From Persicobacter sp. CCB-QB2 (GTDB lineage: Bacteria > Bacteroidota > Bacteroidia > Cytophagales > Cyclobacteriaceae), in contig NZ_LBGV01000001.1 in assembly GCF_001274635.1 (NCBI RefSeq), positions 1,240,001-1,304,000 of the forward strand: a DNA stretch of 64,000 nucleotides, read 5' to 3'. The translations under genes were made by a program, and so were the position numbers. Position 1 is the first letter of the stretch. Every line of letters begins with the position of its first letter. Below the pieces are notes generated by a model, which ran no database searches, was not told where the DNA came from, and saw nothing but the letters and a program-made list of their open reading frames with translations. Positions 9,727 through 19,419 of this stretch are shown piece after piece.

Positions 9727-11025
9727 TTATGCGTTCACCTTCAACAGGTAGTAGTTTTTCTTTCCTCTTTGCATCAACAAATATTTGTCCTGCAATAAAC
9801 TAACTTCCACTGCGCCGTTAGGATCAGCAATTTTATTCTTGTTGATCGATACTCCACCGCCTTTGATCATCTTCCGGGCTTCCCCCTTTGATGGGAATAC
9901 TAAGCCTTCGTAGGATACCAAATCAGTATAATTTTCAATTGCTTCGAAATCCGCCTTGGAAATCTCCGCTTGGGGAACGCCCTCGAAAACAGCCAACAAA
10001 GTATCTTCATTCAAGGAAGCCAAGTCCTCAGTGGTAGATTTTCCGAACAAAATTCCAGTAGCCTTAATCGCCATGTCCAGTTCTTCCTGTCCATGAACCA
10101 TACGGGTTACTTCCTCTGCCAAACGTTTCTGCAAAACTCTGGTGTGTGGAGCCTCTTCATGTTGAGCGATTAGCTCATCAATGGTTGCTTTATCCAGAGT
10201 CGTGAAAATTTTGATGTTTTTCTTAGCATCATCATCGGCAACATTTAGCCAGAACTGATAGAAAGCGTATGGCGAAGTACGCTTCGGATCCAGCCAAACT
10301 GCACCGCCTTCGGTTTTCCCGAATTTGGTCCCGTCAGATTTTAGCAATAATGGACAAGTAATCGCAAATGCTTCTCCCTGCGCTTTACGGCGAATTAACT
10401 CTGTACCGGTGGTGATATTTCCCCACTGATCAGATCCTCCCATTTGCAGCTTCACATTTTCGTGATTATATAAATGAAGGAAATCATATCCCTGCAAAAG
10501 CTGATAGGTGAACTCGGTGAAAGACATGCCGTCTCTCGCTTCACCAGTGAGTCTTTTCTTTACAGAATCTTTGGACATCATATAGTTCACCGTAATATGC
10601 TTTCCAATATCACGGGCGAAATCCAAAAAGCTGAAATTCTTCATCCAGTCATAGTTGTTCACTAAAACTGCTGCATTGTCAGTATCAGAATCAAAGTCCA
10701 AAAATTTGGCCAGCTGATTTTTGATGCTGTTCACATTATGCTGAAGAATTTCTTCCGTCAAAAGATTTCTTTCTTCCGACTTTCCTGAAGGGTCACCGAT
10801 CATACCAGTCGCACCACCTACCAAAGCATATGGTTTGTGGCCTGCTTCCTGAAAATGTTTCAATAACATCACCCCAACAAGGTGACCGATATGCAGGGAG
10901 TCTGCTGTAGGATCAATGCCTAAATAACCGGCAGTCAACTCTTTATTCAGTTGTTCTTCCGTTCCGGGCATTACATCGTGAAGCATGCCTCTCCAGCTTA
11001 CTTCTTCAACAAAATTCTTCGCCAT
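9727..11025 (-). CDS. tyrS: Tyrosine--tRNA ligase
   Basis: Charges tRNA-Tyr with tyrosine in the cytoplasm. The 432-residue class I synthetase has the HIGH-type motif SLHIGHLVG, the tyrosine-binding GGSDQWGN motif, the KMSKS-equivalent [13 protein letters not shown], and a C-terminal S4-like RNA-binding region ([19 protein letters not shown]). Full length for TyrRS. Monocistronic on the minus strand, with a TATATTTG -7-like box just upstream and a strong terminator downstream. Confidence 0.97.
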   Translation of the reverse strand: MAKNFVEEVSWRGMLHDVMPGTEEQLNKELTAGYLGIDPTADSLHIGHLVGVMLLKHFQEAGHKPYALVGGATGMIGDPSGKSEERNLLTEEILQHNVNSIKNQLAKFLDFDSDTDNAAVLVNNYDWMKNFSFLDFARDIGKHITVNYMMSKDSVKKRLTGEARDGMSFTEFTYQLLQGYDFLHLYNHENVKLQMGGSDQWGNITTGTELIRRKAQGEAFAITCPLLLKSDGTKFGKTEGGAVWLDPKRTSPYAFYQFWLNVADDDAKKNIKIFTTLDKATIDELIAQHEEAPHTRVLQKRLAEEVTRMVHGQEELDMAIKATGILFGKSTTEDLASLNEDTLLAVFEGVPQAEISKADFEAIENYTDLVSYEGLVFPSKGEARKMIKGGGVSINKNKIADPNGAVEVSLLQDKYLLMQRGKKNYYLLKVNA

Positions 11026-11058
11026 TGTCTTTTAAAAATTCAATTATAATATAGTCTG

Positions 11059-11066
11059 CAAATATA
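11059..11066 (-). promoter_or_regulatory. Putative -7 box of tyrS promoter
   Basis: On the minus strand this reads TATATTTG, matching TAnnTTTG, about 35 bases before the tyrS ATG. A convincing -33 TTG element was not found at standard spacing. Confidence 0.4.
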
Positions 11067-11187
11067 GGTTTTTTTGGGAAATCCGAGCGTCTACATTGTG
11101 GATTATCCAAACAAATATTCCACTTTGAAAGGATTTTTTCGATCTAAACTTTTGAACATTCAGGCCGTTGGCAAAAATAAAAACTTT

Positions 11188-11469
11188 ATGAAAGCCATTT
11201 GGAAAAATCAAATCATTGCAGAAAGTAACGAGACCAAGCTGGTAGAGGGTAATCATTATTTTCCTGCCGAAAGTGTGGTACAGCAATTTTTAAAACCATC
11301 GGGCACGCATACCAGCTGTCCATGGAAGGGGCAGGCCTCCTATTATCATGTGGAAGTGGAAGGAGAGGTCAATACCGATGCGGCCTGGTATTATGAACAT
11401 CCGAAACCCGCGGCGGAAGAAATTAGAGATCATGTGGCTTTTTATAAGGGAGTGAAAGTGGTGGAATAG
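11188..11469 (+). CDS. DUF427 domain protein
   Basis: A 93-residue cytoplasmic protein matching the DUF427 pattern: MKAIW start, ESNETKLVEGNHYFPAES, THTSCPWKGQASYY, AAWYYEHPKPAAEEIRDHVAFYKGV. Nearly every conserved block of the family is present. Function is not established. The ATG at 11188 is the family start; the frame is open upstream to a TTG but that region overlaps the tyrS promoter. Confidence 0.85.
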   Translation: MKAIWKNQIIAESNETKLVEGNHYFPAESVVQQFLKPSGTHTSCPWKGQASYYHVEVEGEVNTDAAWYYEHPKPAAEEIRDHVAFYKGVKVVE

Positions 11470-11979
11470 TTTAGACGGATGATGCATGCCTCACCCGAAT
11501 AATTTCCCACTGGATTTGGTGAGTTAAACGGAGGCGTTACAGTTTTGAGCATGTTTAAAAGCACATCGTCCGACTGCAAAATCGAATTATTGGAAGCGAT
11601 TTTGGATAATTTCTCATCAAAAGCGCTGCTATTCTCTTAAATTAATCGGGTATCGCTTCTGCAATAATTCAAATTTTCGTTACGAAACTGGGCTTTTGAA
11701 CATGCTCTTATTGGATTGGAAAACAAGTCGCTTTTTCAGCTTGGGTATATTCATTAGGAGCAAAATAGGATTCAACCAAATCGTCTGTCTAAAATTTGGT
11801 TATAGGGTGGTTGAATTTTTGAAAGAACAGATGCACTTTCCAGCGGCTCTCTCTTTGGCCTATTCAAAATCAAAGTATTTATTTGAAGGCGTAATTATCG
11901 ATAGGGTAGTATGGGGGTTGAATTTTCTTTCCCTCTACATGGAGTAATATATGGGTGGCTCGATGTTAATATAAAAAAA
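11470..11979. other. Non-coding gap
   Basis: About 500 bases with no supported gene. An 83-codon frame (11696-11947) has no ribosome site, no recognisable motif and atypical composition, so I do not call it. A structured element follows at 11980. Confidence 0.5.
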
Positions 11980-12055
11980 GAGCGCATTATCCTTCAGAGT
12001 AATTAGCCATGAGGCCCTGTGAATCGGCCTGACATCATTGGGGTAATTTGCGCTC
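11980..12055 (+). ncRNA. Putative 76-base structured element
   Basis: Closed by a perfect 7-bp stem GAGCGCA / TGCGCTC, continued after a 2-base bulge by TTATCC / GGGTAA (one G-T pair), with an inner AGGCC / GGCCT hairpin. The size and 7-bp closing stem resemble a tRNA, but there is no TTCRA loop or D-arm, so it is not a normal tRNA. It could be an RNA or a small palindromic repeat; strand is undetermined. Confidence 0.35.
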
Positions 12056-12283
12056 GCCTATGTGTTTTCGAACTAAATTTATTATTTTTTTTGGTCCTCG
12101 GTATGTGGGTTTAAAGCTAAACGGAGTCATTTTGAGAAAATTCCATGGGCCTGTTGTTGCATTTTTCGAAGTGTGGTTGATATGATAATTTATTTTTTAG
12201 GAATAAATACCTAAATTATAACCAACTTATTATCAATCAATAGTTGAATATTGATTCAAAGATTATCAACCAACCTACTTACA

Positions 12284-12507
12284 ATGCATAAAATTTTACA
12301 GCATTACCGGGCAATCGGATTAGGATTGATCGGCATTTTTTTTGCGCTCTCTCCTTTAAAAGCCCAGGAATTTTCGATGGTGACCATAGAAAATATCCGA
12401 CAAATCCCACCAAGATATGAAGTAGTAGATTACGCTACCTGGATTCAAATTAATGGATCAGAATTGGTGTATCGTTTCAAGGGCAAAACAAAAATTTTAC
12501 AATTGGA
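12284..12507 (+). pseudogene. Secreted protein gene, 5' part (split by IS21 element)
   Basis: Encodes a signal peptide (about residues 1-32, hydrophobic core GLIGIFFALSP, cut near KAQ) and the start of a mature domain ending ...FKGKTKILQLD. The reading frame runs into the insertion sequence at 12508. The 3' part continues at 14987; joining the two across one ATTGGA gives 474 bases, 157 residues, in frame (KILQLDAEQLAHLAECLDQ). Family not recognised. The ATG at 12284 is used in place of an upstream TTG. Confidence 0.75.
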
Positions 12508-12605
12508 TGTAATCTCCAACCAAATGGGTACCACCCTTCCAACCGAAAAGGGTACCATTAAAAGTAAAATAAATAGGCTAAAAGCCCATGGTTGTTTTCA
12601 ATAAA

Positions 12606-13364
12606 TTATGCCTGTTGTGTAAGATTCATTGTCTCTCTTAATCGATAAGACTCCCCATCCATATTGATCAAATGAGCTTTGTGAGTCAACCGGTCAATCA
12701 GGGCTGCTGTTAAGACCGGGTCAAGGAATATTTCATGCCATCTCTCAAAGTCCAGATTGGTGGTGATGATCGTTGATTTCCTGCCAGCCCTGAGGGATAA
12801 ATGATTGAATAAGAGTTCCGCTCCGGCCTTATCAAAGGAGACATAGCCTACTTCATCGCAAATTACCAAATCGTATTTCTCAAATCTGACTTCGATCTGC
12901 CTTAGCGCCTTCTGAGAGTGCGATTCCCGTAGGAGGGTTAGTAAAGCATGGATGGTGGTGAAATAAACGGAATAGCCCATTTCACAAGCTTTCAGTCCCA
13001 GCCCAATAGCGATATGCGTTTTACCTGTCCCTGGATTGCCTGCCATGATGATATTTTGTCCCTGGTCGATAAATTCCAGTCGTTCAAGAACCGGGAGCTT
13101 TTTTTGTGCCGCCTTGGGAAGAAAAGTACGTTCCAACAGCGAAAGATAGCTCTTTGAAGGAAAACCCGCTCTTCGGATAATATTTTTCTTTCTATTTTCA
13201 TTTCTATTGATGAACTCTTTTTCTAAAATAGCTAACAGGTAGTCCTCATAGTCCAGATTGTTTTCGGCTGCTTCGGCAGCTAATGTGGTAAAATTATTCC
13301 TCAGTGCCGGAAGCCTCAATTCCCTGCTGAGTTCAATGATTCGTTCTTTATCTGACTTTCTCAT
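12606..13364 (-). CDS. istB: IS21-family helper ATPase IstB
   Basis: The AAA+ ATPase that helps the IS21 transposase select and remodel target DNA. 252 residues with Walker A GNPGTGKTHIA, Walker B LVICDEVGYV, a sensor ITTNLDFERW and a C-terminal RLTHKAHLINMDGESYRLR end characteristic of IstB. Its ATG overlaps the istA stop (ATGA), the usual arrangement for coupled translation in IS21 elements. Confidence 0.95.
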   Translation of the reverse strand: MRKSDKERIIELSRELRLPALRNNFTTLAAEAAENNLDYEDYLLAILEKEFINRNENRKKNIIRRAGFPSKSYLSLLERTFLPKAAQKKLPVLERLEFIDQGQNIIMAGNPGTGKTHIAIGLGLKACEMGYSVYFTTIHALLTLLRESHSQKALRQIEVRFEKYDLVICDEVGYVSFDKAGAELLFNHLSLRAGRKSTIITTNLDFERWHEIFLDPVLTAALIDRLTHKAHLINMDGESYRLRETMNLTQQA

Positions 13365-14899
13365 CCCTTCAGTAATTTAGAGGCCTGTGATATGGTTTGT
13401 TGAGCATGATGCAGAATGGTCGAATTAATATTAATCACCGGAGTTTCTTTTTCCTTATTGCTTAGTAAAACTCTGATTAATTCCCAGGTAATGGACACCG
13501 TCGGTTGCTTCCGCTTTATTTGATCCACACATAAAACCAGCCGTTGACGGTCAATTCCTTCTTTCTGGCAAAAGGCCAGCATCTCGATAAATGATCTTGG
13601 ATTAGTACTAAAATGATCATCAAAAAGACCCTTTAAAAATGGGTCTGAATCCAATGCCACACTTTTTGCTAACGCTCCGGGTTTCATTGCCAATGTGGGT
13701 AGGTAATGATGGAGTGATATTGCCCACTGATGGGTGCCAAATACCCGAGAATGACTCGCGACCAACTCCTCTTGGTAGAAAGCCTTAATCATGTTTGAAG
13801 TAACTTCAAGCGTAATAAATTTACCTACAAGATGATCTGGGACAGAATATCTGTTTGTCTTGTAGCACACGGTGGCATACTTATCTACACGTACCTCTTC
13901 TCGTTCAAAACAGTGAAATCCACCGGAGTGATCAAGTAGGTAATCTCGTTCCAATTCCAATAACTCTTTGGCTGATTCTTCTTTCCCCGTTAGTCTTCTA
14001 TTATTAATTTTATCTAATTCTACCTGAAGGTAATCATTAGCCTCTTCCAGTGAATTAAAAGATATTTTTCCCGCAAATGATTTCCGGCGAACATACTCTA
14101 CACTTCGTTCTACTTTTCCTTTTTCATTCCCCTTTCGAACATTACAAAATCGATGACTGAAACCATAATGAGCTTTTAAATTAATGAGTGCTTCGGTGGG
14201 TTCCTTCTCTGTTTTGCTGATGAATGACTTAACTGCTACACGCATATTATCGTAAACCACTTCACGATAAACACCTTCTACATTCGCAAAATAACGGACA
14301 TGAGCCTCCTGAAATGCAATACTATCCTGCCGGTTAAACAGGCAGGCGAATCGATGATTACTATAGCCAGAAGTGAAGACTGCCATCTGTATTACACGCA
14401 GCTTTCCATCTATTTCTAATTTTATCTCTCCCCAATCAAACTCCGTCATGCTTCCAGCTGCAATTTGCTGTCGGATATATGCCTCATTCCTTCTATTTGC
14501 CTTTTTCTTATGCAAGTATGCACATACACTTGAATAGCTAATGGAATAGCCCTCAGCCTCCAGGCATTCATGAATATCAACCGCCTTTAAAAGCTGCTTC
14601 TTTAACCCCAAACCTTGTCGGCGATCATTTTCTTCCAACAGCGATTCAATTCTTGCGATGACCTTATCTGTCAGCTTCGAATTAGTTCGATTGGAGGAGT
14701 CATACTTTGGATGTATTGCCAAACTCGCTCTCAGGGCACTTTGAAAATCATTGTGTTGAGGCCGTAACTCTTCAAATTCCTGAAGGTATTTTCTTACGGT
14801 CCTTCTACCAACCTTCAATTCCTTTACAATAGTGCGCTGGCTTTGATGGTCCCTGTATTTCCTTAACAGGATTTCTTGTTTCGTGTTCATAGATACCAT
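13361..14899 (-). CDS. istA: IS21-family transposase IstA
   Basis: 512-residue DDE transposase. An N-terminal helix-turn-helix (IVKELKVGRRTVRKYL) is followed by the rve catalytic core with the acidic residues in TEFDWGE, VYDNMRVAV and EKGKVERSV, then the Mu-transposase C-terminal-like domain (YSVPDHLVGKFITLEV). Length and motif order are those of a complete IstA. Confidence 0.95.
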   Translation of the reverse strand: MVSMNTKQEILLRKYRDHQSQRTIVKELKVGRRTVRKYLQEFEELRPQHNDFQSALRASLAIHPKYDSSNRTNSKLTDKVIARIESLLEENDRRQGLGLKKQLLKAVDIHECLEAEGYSISYSSVCAYLHKKKANRRNEAYIRQQIAAGSMTEFDWGEIKLEIDGKLRVIQMAVFTSGYSNHRFACLFNRQDSIAFQEAHVRYFANVEGVYREVVYDNMRVAVKSFISKTEKEPTEALINLKAHYGFSHRFCNVRKGNEKGKVERSVEYVRRKSFAGKISFNSLEEANDYLQVELDKINNRRLTGKEESAKELLELERDYLLDHSGGFHCFEREEVRVDKYATVCYKTNRYSVPDHLVGKFITLEVTSNMIKAFYQEELVASHSRVFGTHQWAISLHHYLPTLAMKPGALAKSVALDSDPFLKGLFDDHFSTNPRSFIEMLAFCQKEGIDRQRLVLCVDQIKRKQPTVSITWELIRVLLSNKEKETPVININSTILHHAQQTISQASKLLKG

Positions 14900-14986
14900 T
14901 TTGTAATCTAATTCAATTTCGAATTAGATTGGTGAAGTGGTACCCTTTTCAATTAGAAGGTGGTATCGTTTTCATTGGTGGTTACA

Positions 14987-15242
14987 ATTGGATGCAGAAC
15001 AATTAGCCCACTTGGCAGAGTGTTTAGATCAGGGACGTTTTTCCAGGGTAAATAAAAATTGGAACAAAAAAGGGATGCCTACTTTCACACGTGTGAGCCG
15101 GAAGGTGAATAATATGTCCGAAGAGTGGATCCTGGAAGGAATGGAGGGAGATGGCCGGTCTGTGGATTTTTTCCTGGAAGTCCTGAATAATATTTTGCCT
15201 GAAGAGGTTGAACTGGTGGTGGAGCAGGCGGTATCACTTTAA
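14987..15242 (+). pseudogene. Secreted protein gene, 3' part (split by IS21 element)
   Basis: Continuation of the gene beginning at 12284. It reads DAEQLAHLAECLDQGRFSRV, then a basic segment (NKNWNKKGMPTFTRVSRKVN) and an acidic C-terminus rich in E and V, ending at TAA 15240-15242. No start of its own. The upstream in-frame residues from 14937 are translation of the element's right end. Confidence 0.72.
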
Positions 15243-15275
15243 GGTGGCTTATTCATTCTTTTAAATTAAATGCCC

Positions 15276-15358
15276 AAAAGCGGATGATTTTTAGCTTAAA
15301 TGGTTCATGAGCATTTCTGATCCGGGAAAGCTTGAAGCCTCCTTTTTCATCCGCTTTT
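15276..15358. repeat. 12-bp perfect inverted repeat
   Basis: AAAAGCGGATGA (15276-15287) and TCATCCGCTTTT (15347-15358), 59 bases apart, in the gap between two convergent genes. The long loop makes a simple terminator unlikely; it could be a remnant of a palindromic element. Confidence 0.45.
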
Positions 15359-15501
15359 ATCCCATTAGGATAGGCTGCATTCATTGCCGGGAAGGGAAGC
15401 TATTGCACGGTGTTCAGCATATTTTTTGAAGGCAATATCGGAATACCGGGGGCAATTTTGGATTATTTCTTATTTTAATTCCCTTGGCTTTTAAACATCC
15501 T

Positions 15502-16107
15502 CTAAAGCATGACCTCTTGCCAATTAATATTTTCACATTCCAAATTCATCAGTTCTACTTTTTCATTCACCATCCATAAAATTTGGGCGGAATAAGAGGA
15601 ATCTGCCTTTTGTCGGATGGAAATTTTCGCCGAGGAGGTGTGCACGCGTTTTTCACGCTGCCATTTTTGCAAGTCAAAGGCTTTGGGGATGGAATCATTG
15701 GTAGACATCCGGCTGCTAAAAAAGTAAGGTGCTTTAACAATAGCATAGTCCGGGACACTCCGGGATTGGAGTGGCTCAGGCCATGATCTTTTGTTGGGGT
15801 AATAGTGGATATAATCACCGCTAATCGTTCCCTCCTGATCAGCGAAGAGGTAAAATTCTACATAATAGCCATTTTCCTCAAATGTCCTGCTATAGTGTCC
15901 TTTTTCCATTCCTTTGGTATAAAGAGTGAGCTTATAGGCCCGATCACTTCCATAAATTTCATCAGGTGATATTTTTGCTAAAAATCCGACGGGATAATGG
16001 GCACGAAGCTCCTGATATTTGGCGATTTCGAGGTAGTCTTTTTTCCCTGGAGATTTTGAACAGCCCAACAAAATGGTCAGACCAAGGAGCATTAATAAAT
16101 TCTTCAT
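15502..16107 (-). CDS. Lipoprotein, unknown function
   Basis: 201 residues with a lipoprotein signal (MKNLLMLLGLTILLGC, lipobox LLGC, Cys16). The mature part is mixed alpha/beta with a DYIHYYPNKRSWPEPLQSRS segment and no recognised domain. It is the next gene downstream of the disrupted K+ channel on the same strand, about 40 bases after it, so it may have been co-transcribed and could be affected by the IS insertion. Confidence 0.7.
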   Translation of the reverse strand: MKNLLMLLGLTILLGCSKSPGKKDYLEIAKYQELRAHYPVGFLAKISPDEIYGSDRAYKLTLYTKGMEKGHYSRTFEENGYYVEFYLFADQEGTISGDYIHYYPNKRSWPEPLQSRSVPDYAIVKAPYFFSSRMSTNDSIPKAFDLQKWQREKRVHTSSAKISIRQKADSSYSAQILWMVNEKVELMNLECENINWQEVML

Positions 16108-16146
16108 ATTCTGGCTTAATGTTTTTCTTAAATACGAGAAGCAAGC

Positions 16147-16615
16147 CTAGGAGTGTTCATGAAAATCTTTACCGCAATGAGGACAGGTATGTTTTGAACC
16201 GGTTTTATTTTGTTTTTTTTCCTTATGGATTTTTTCCATAAAGCCCGCAGAGATGAGTCCGGTAGGTAATGCTACCAGGCCAATCCCAATGATGGCAATC
16301 ATTCCACTAATAAATTTTCCCAAGCCGGTTATAGGATAAACATCTCCGTAACCCACGGTTGTTAAAGTGGCTACCGCCCACCAGAATGCCGCCAGAATGT
16401 TTGGGAAAGCCTCAGGCTGATGATGTCCTTCGGCGTAGAACATCAAAAAAGAAGCAATCACTAATATCATGATGGTTAAAAAACAGGTCATGTATAGCTC
16501 ATTCTTTTTTTCGGAGATTACCTGGAAAATTAAGTCGACAGAATGGGTGTAACGGTTTAATTTTAATACCCGAAGAAAACGAAATAGTCTTAATATTCTC
16601 AAAAACCGGAGATCA
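16147..16615 (-). pseudogene. Voltage-gated-type K+ channel, 3' part (split by IS3 element)
   Basis: C-terminal half of a six-TM ion channel: the S4 helix with regularly spaced arginines (RFLRILRLFRFLRVLKLNR), S5, pore loop with the K+ selectivity filter TVGYGD, and S6 (ALPTGLISAGFMEKI). It ends in a short tail CPHCGKDFHEHS that looks like a metal-binding knuckle. Together with 18158-18528 it rebuilds an 840-base frame (279 residues). Confidence 0.88.
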
Positions 16616-16718
16616 ATAGTGGTTTAGCCCCCATATTTTCGGACTTTTTTGATTTTGCCTCTTGTGAGGTCTATTTTTCCATTATAAGTTTGTGTTAGCA
16701 AAGAACGATCGACGGCGA

Positions 16719-17825
16719 TTAATTTACCGAAGGTTGTAATGAATTTGGAGTGTTGGGCCCATTCACATCCTCATTCAAATATCCCTCCCCATTTAGGGTC
16801 GGCATATTTGAGCAAAGAACTTCTCTCTGACTCATAATCCCCGAAAGTTGACTATGGGGTACTGTAAGTCTAAATTTCACCTTTCGCTCGTTTATTACTG
16901 TGCGTTCAATCAAATCATATTCCCACGCTTTCCAAAACAAATTGGGACTAAGATGAGCTATTGACCCATGTAATCTAACATTGTTATATTTTTCATAAAA
17001 CACTTCTAACCTTTCTCTTAATTCCTCTAAGTTCCAAAATGGCTCTTGTCCCAAGCCCTTCTTAAGAATGCTATGAAAACTTTCAATATGGCCATTCTCC
17101 TGAGGCGTATAAGGATGTGTAAAGGTTTGATGAACACTATTTTCCCTTAAAAATTCTTGAACGCTTTTAGCGCTAAACTGAGATCCATTATCATTCCTTA
17201 ATTCAACATGAAGATCCTGTTTCAATAAGTCATTTGGTTGCAAATAGTTCTCTATTACCCTCTCCCAGGCTTTAATAACCATTTTTTGATCCATTTGATA
17301 GCCAACCGACCAATCTAAAATTACTCTTGTAAATGTATCAATAATACTTAATATATAAGCATGACGCCTATGCTCTGTTACCCAAACCATTTTAATATCC
17401 ATTTCTAAAACCTGCAATGGGCGTTCTGGGCATACACAGCGATATTTGACGTAATTTTTATCACTAACCTTTCTTTTTTCCTGCAGTAAATCTGCTTCCT
17501 TCATCAAACGGAAAACCTTTTTATGATTAATATTATATCCTTCAAGCTTCAATTGACTGGTCATCATACGATAACCATAATCAGTGATTGGATCTTCTTT
17601 TAAGCACTTAATTTGCCCTATTACATCCTCATTGGGCACTACCGAATGCCCCCTTTGGGTTGTAGTAGTGGCTTTTCTGCCTATATGTTTACGTTCTTTA
17701 GTAGGCTGGTAATAGTATTTGTGTTTTGTTATTTGGGCAATCAAAATAGCTTTATCTCGTTTTAGCCCCAGACCAGTGTATTTTCGTGCTATTTCCGCCC
17801 TTTCGTCTGAGGATATTTCTTTTTT
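16719..17825 (-). CDS. IS3-family transposase OrfB (rve integrase core), by -1 frameshift
   Basis: DDE catalytic subunit. Frame-B reads from the slippery site as EISSDERAEIARKYTGLGLK, then the HTH_21 region, and the integrase core with acidic residues in EMDIKMVW, LRNDNGSQF and NGHIESFH. A separate ATG (17744) exists, but residues encoded upstream of it match the normal N-terminus of IS3 OrfB, so the product is most likely an OrfAB fusion. Appears intact. Confidence 0.9.
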   Translation of the reverse strand, partial: KKEISSDERAEIARKYTGLGLKRDKAILIAQITKHKYYYQPTKERKHIGRKATTTTQRGHSVVPNEDVIGQIKCLKEDPITDYGYRMMTSQLKLEGYNINHKKVFRLMKEADLLQEKRKVSDKNYVKYRCVCPERPLQVLEMDIKMVWVTEHRRHAYILSIIDTFTRVILDWSVGYQMDQKMVIKAWERVIENYLQPNDLLKQDLHVELRNDNGSQFSAKSVQEFLRENSVHQTFTHPYTPQENGHIESFHSILKKGLGQEPFWNLEELRERLEVFYEKYNNVRLHGSIAHLSPNLFWKAWEYDLIERTVINERKVKFRLTVPHSQLSGIMSQREVLCSNMPTLNGEGYLNEDVNGPNTPNSLQPSVN

Positions 17826-18100
17826 AGCAGCTCATCCTTCATTTTGGATTCAAGCTCCTTTTCAGCGATGATTTCCTTTAATAGAGCATTCTCTTTCTCA
17901 AGACGCTTTATCTCCTTTAATTGAGGTATAGTCATCCCGCGAGTGAAACCTGCCTCTCCCATGGTTTCATATTTTTTCACCCAATTTTTATAGGTGGCTG
18001 GATAAACTCCATACTTACTTAGAGTTTCTTCTACTCCTCTTTCCTCGCATTCTTTTAGAATAGCTAGCTTCTCTTCCTTGGTTCGTGTTACTCTTTTCAT
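17789..18100 (-). CDS. IS3-family transposase OrfA
   Basis: 103 residues: helix-turn-helix of the IS3/IS911 type (EEKLAILKECEERGVEETLSKYGV..TYKNWVKKY) followed by a leucine-zipper-like coiled coil (KEIKRLEKENALLKEIIAEKEL). Binds the terminal repeats. The end of the gene contains the heptamer A AAA AAG in the zero frame. Confidence 0.92.
   Translation of the reverse strand: MKRVTRTKEEKLAILKECEERGVEETLSKYGVYPATYKNWVKKYETMGEAGFTRGMTIPQLKEIKRLEKENALLKEIIAEKELESKMKDELLKKKYPQTKGRK
17819..17825 (-). promoter_or_regulatory. Programmed -1 frameshift slippery site
   Basis: On the minus strand the orfA codons CTA AAA AAG contain the heptamer AAAAAAG. Slipping back one base joins OrfA (..DELLKK) to the OrfB frame (EISSDERAEIARKY). 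This is the standard way IS3-family elements make the fused transposase. Confidence 0.75.
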
Positions 18101-18157
18101 CGGATTTCAAATATTGTAAAAAAAAATTTAAGTCCGACTATTTACGGGGCGGAATCA

Positions 18158-18528
18158 ATAGGAATGATTAGTGGCAGATAAAAAGGCAATATGGAAAGGA
18201 GGTCCACCATTCCATAGAAAGAAAAAATAAATAGGAATGCTGATTTCCAATTATTTGATGCAGGATGGGTCATGTCAGCAATGTAAATTCTCATTACATA
18301 TTCCAACGTGAAGATGATGATGGAAAAATATTCGATGGCCTGAAAAAGCAGGGAGTATTGCTGCTGAAATTCCGGTATGGACTCTAAGATGAGCGCACCA
18401 ATATTTATGAAAATTAGGCTCATGATGCCGTAGTCAAAATATTTATTGATATCAGCGCCATGGGTTCCTTTTTGCAATAAATTATAGCTTAATTGTTTCA
18501 TGTTGGGGAAGGTGAAATTTTCCCACAA
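18158..18528 (-). pseudogene. Voltage-gated-type K+ channel, 5' part (split by IS3 element)
   Basis: N-terminal half with helices S1-S3: GIMSLIFINIGALILESIP, YFSIIIFTLEYVMRIYIAD and FLFIFSFYGMVDLLSILPFYLPL. The FTLEYVMRI and DLLSILPFYLP motifs are typical of bacterial voltage-sensor channels. The frame enters the insertion sequence after PID. Start ATG at 18528. Confidence 0.88.
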
Positions 18529-18609
18529 AATGATTATTATTATATAAAATTGAAAAGAATTGAAATGATTTTCAATAGTATACTTTTGTGAATCAAAATT
18601 TGGGTAAAT

Positions 18610-19058
18610 ATGGAATTGACAGCATCACAGATAAATGGTATTTGGCAGGAATTGGAGATGGGCTTTGAACGTCTCTTTTTGCATAGAGCAGATGGGCGAT
18701 TGATTAGATTACCTTCGCAGGAGCTAATTGATAATTCATGGGATGAAGAAGAGATGGAAGAACTAAGAGGCAATTATGATTTCGTAGAATTTGAGAAAAA
18801 CCCGGATGATTTTTTTGAGCTGGAGCCTATGGATAGCCGGGAGAGTTACGATGTGATGCTTTCGTTTGTTGAGGGGCGAAATGGGGTGAATCAAAGAAAA
18901 ATGTTGGATATTTTGGAGGGAAGAAGGCCTTTTGCGAAGTTTAAAAATTTTCTTTCTTATCATCGGATTTGCAAGAAGATTGGTTCAAGCATAAAGCAGC
19001 ATGTTATGCAGATTATGTGAAGGCTCAGGTAGAGGACTTTAATGATTGGAGGAAATAA
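18610..19058 (+). CDS. UPF0158 family protein, frameshifted near the 3' end
   Basis: The start (MELTASQINGIWQELEMGF) and the core (FVEFEKNPDDFFELEPMDSRESYDVMLSFVE, RRPFAKFKNFL) match the UPF0158 family of small acidic cytoplasmic proteins of unknown function. The frame as given runs to 19020 with an untypical basic tail. Adding one G after CATCGG (~18966) gives the expected ending YHRDLQEDWFKHKAACYADY and a stop at 19056, for 149 residues. Probably a sequence indel. Confidence 0.8.
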
Positions 19059-19075
19059 GCTTGGATTTAAATGTT

Positions 19076-19100
19076 GGCCTTTTTCTTCTTGAAAAAGGCC
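19076..19100. repeat. Hairpin after UPF0158 gene
   Basis: Perfect 10-bp stem GGCCTTTTTC / GAAAAAGGCC with a 5-base loop, 18 bases after the repaired stop codon. No clear T-run follows; may act as a terminator or mRNA-stabilising hairpin. Confidence 0.6.
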
Positions 19101-19335
19101 TGCCTAGGAGAAAATGAACAGGAGAAGGGTAGATGCTCTCTGTTCCTATTCGTTTTAGTTAAAAGCCGAAAACTGAAATAAGCGTTCCTTTTTTTAGTTT
19201 TTTCAAAGGAAGCTGATGATTTAGTTTACTTAAATTGGCTCATGGATTTAATCATATTGCTAATTGAGGGTTTAAGTTTGCATCATTCGGCTTGAGGGTT
19301 CGAAATTGCCAGGAAAGGGCAGTTTCTAAAAAGTC

Positions 19336-19375
19336 AAAAAAAAATCCATCCCACTGAAAGTCGTGAGATGGATTC
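19336..19375 (-). terminator. Intrinsic terminator after GH3 gene
   Basis: On the minus strand AATCCATCTCAC ... GTGGGATGGATT followed by TTTTTTTTT. Long stem with one mismatch; lies 45 bases past the GH3 stop. Confidence 0.88.
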
Positions 19376-19419
19376 AAAATAAAGAGATTATGGATTATAC
19401 TTGCCTTTTCAGGCACTTA

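Larger units (their letters stand above)
12508..14986 (-). mobile_element. IS21-family insertion sequence, complete
   Basis: 2479 bp, bounded by imperfect inverted repeats that start TGTAATCTCCAACCAAAT (left) and TGTAACCACCAATGAAAA (right, minus strand) and continue through TACCACC and GAAAAGGGTACCA on both sides. Flanked by the 6-bp direct repeat ATTGGA (12502-12507 and 14987-14992). It carries istA and istB in the normal IS21 order on the minus strand, overlapping by 4 bases. Both genes look intact, so the element may be active. Confidence 0.92.
16620..18157 (-). mobile_element. IS3-family insertion sequence, complete
   Basis: 1538 bp with IS3-type TG...CA ends. Imperfect inverted repeats: TGGTTTAGCCCCCATATTTT on the left and TGATTCCGCCCCGTAAATAG on the right (minus strand), both followed by TCGGACTT. 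Flanked by the 4-bp duplication ATAG (16616-16619 and 18158-18161). Two overlapping frames orfA and orfB are on the minus strand with a slippery site between them. Removing the element and one ATAG gives ...PLIIPIDLRFLRILR..., an unbroken channel sequence, so the boundaries are well supported. Confidence 0.93.
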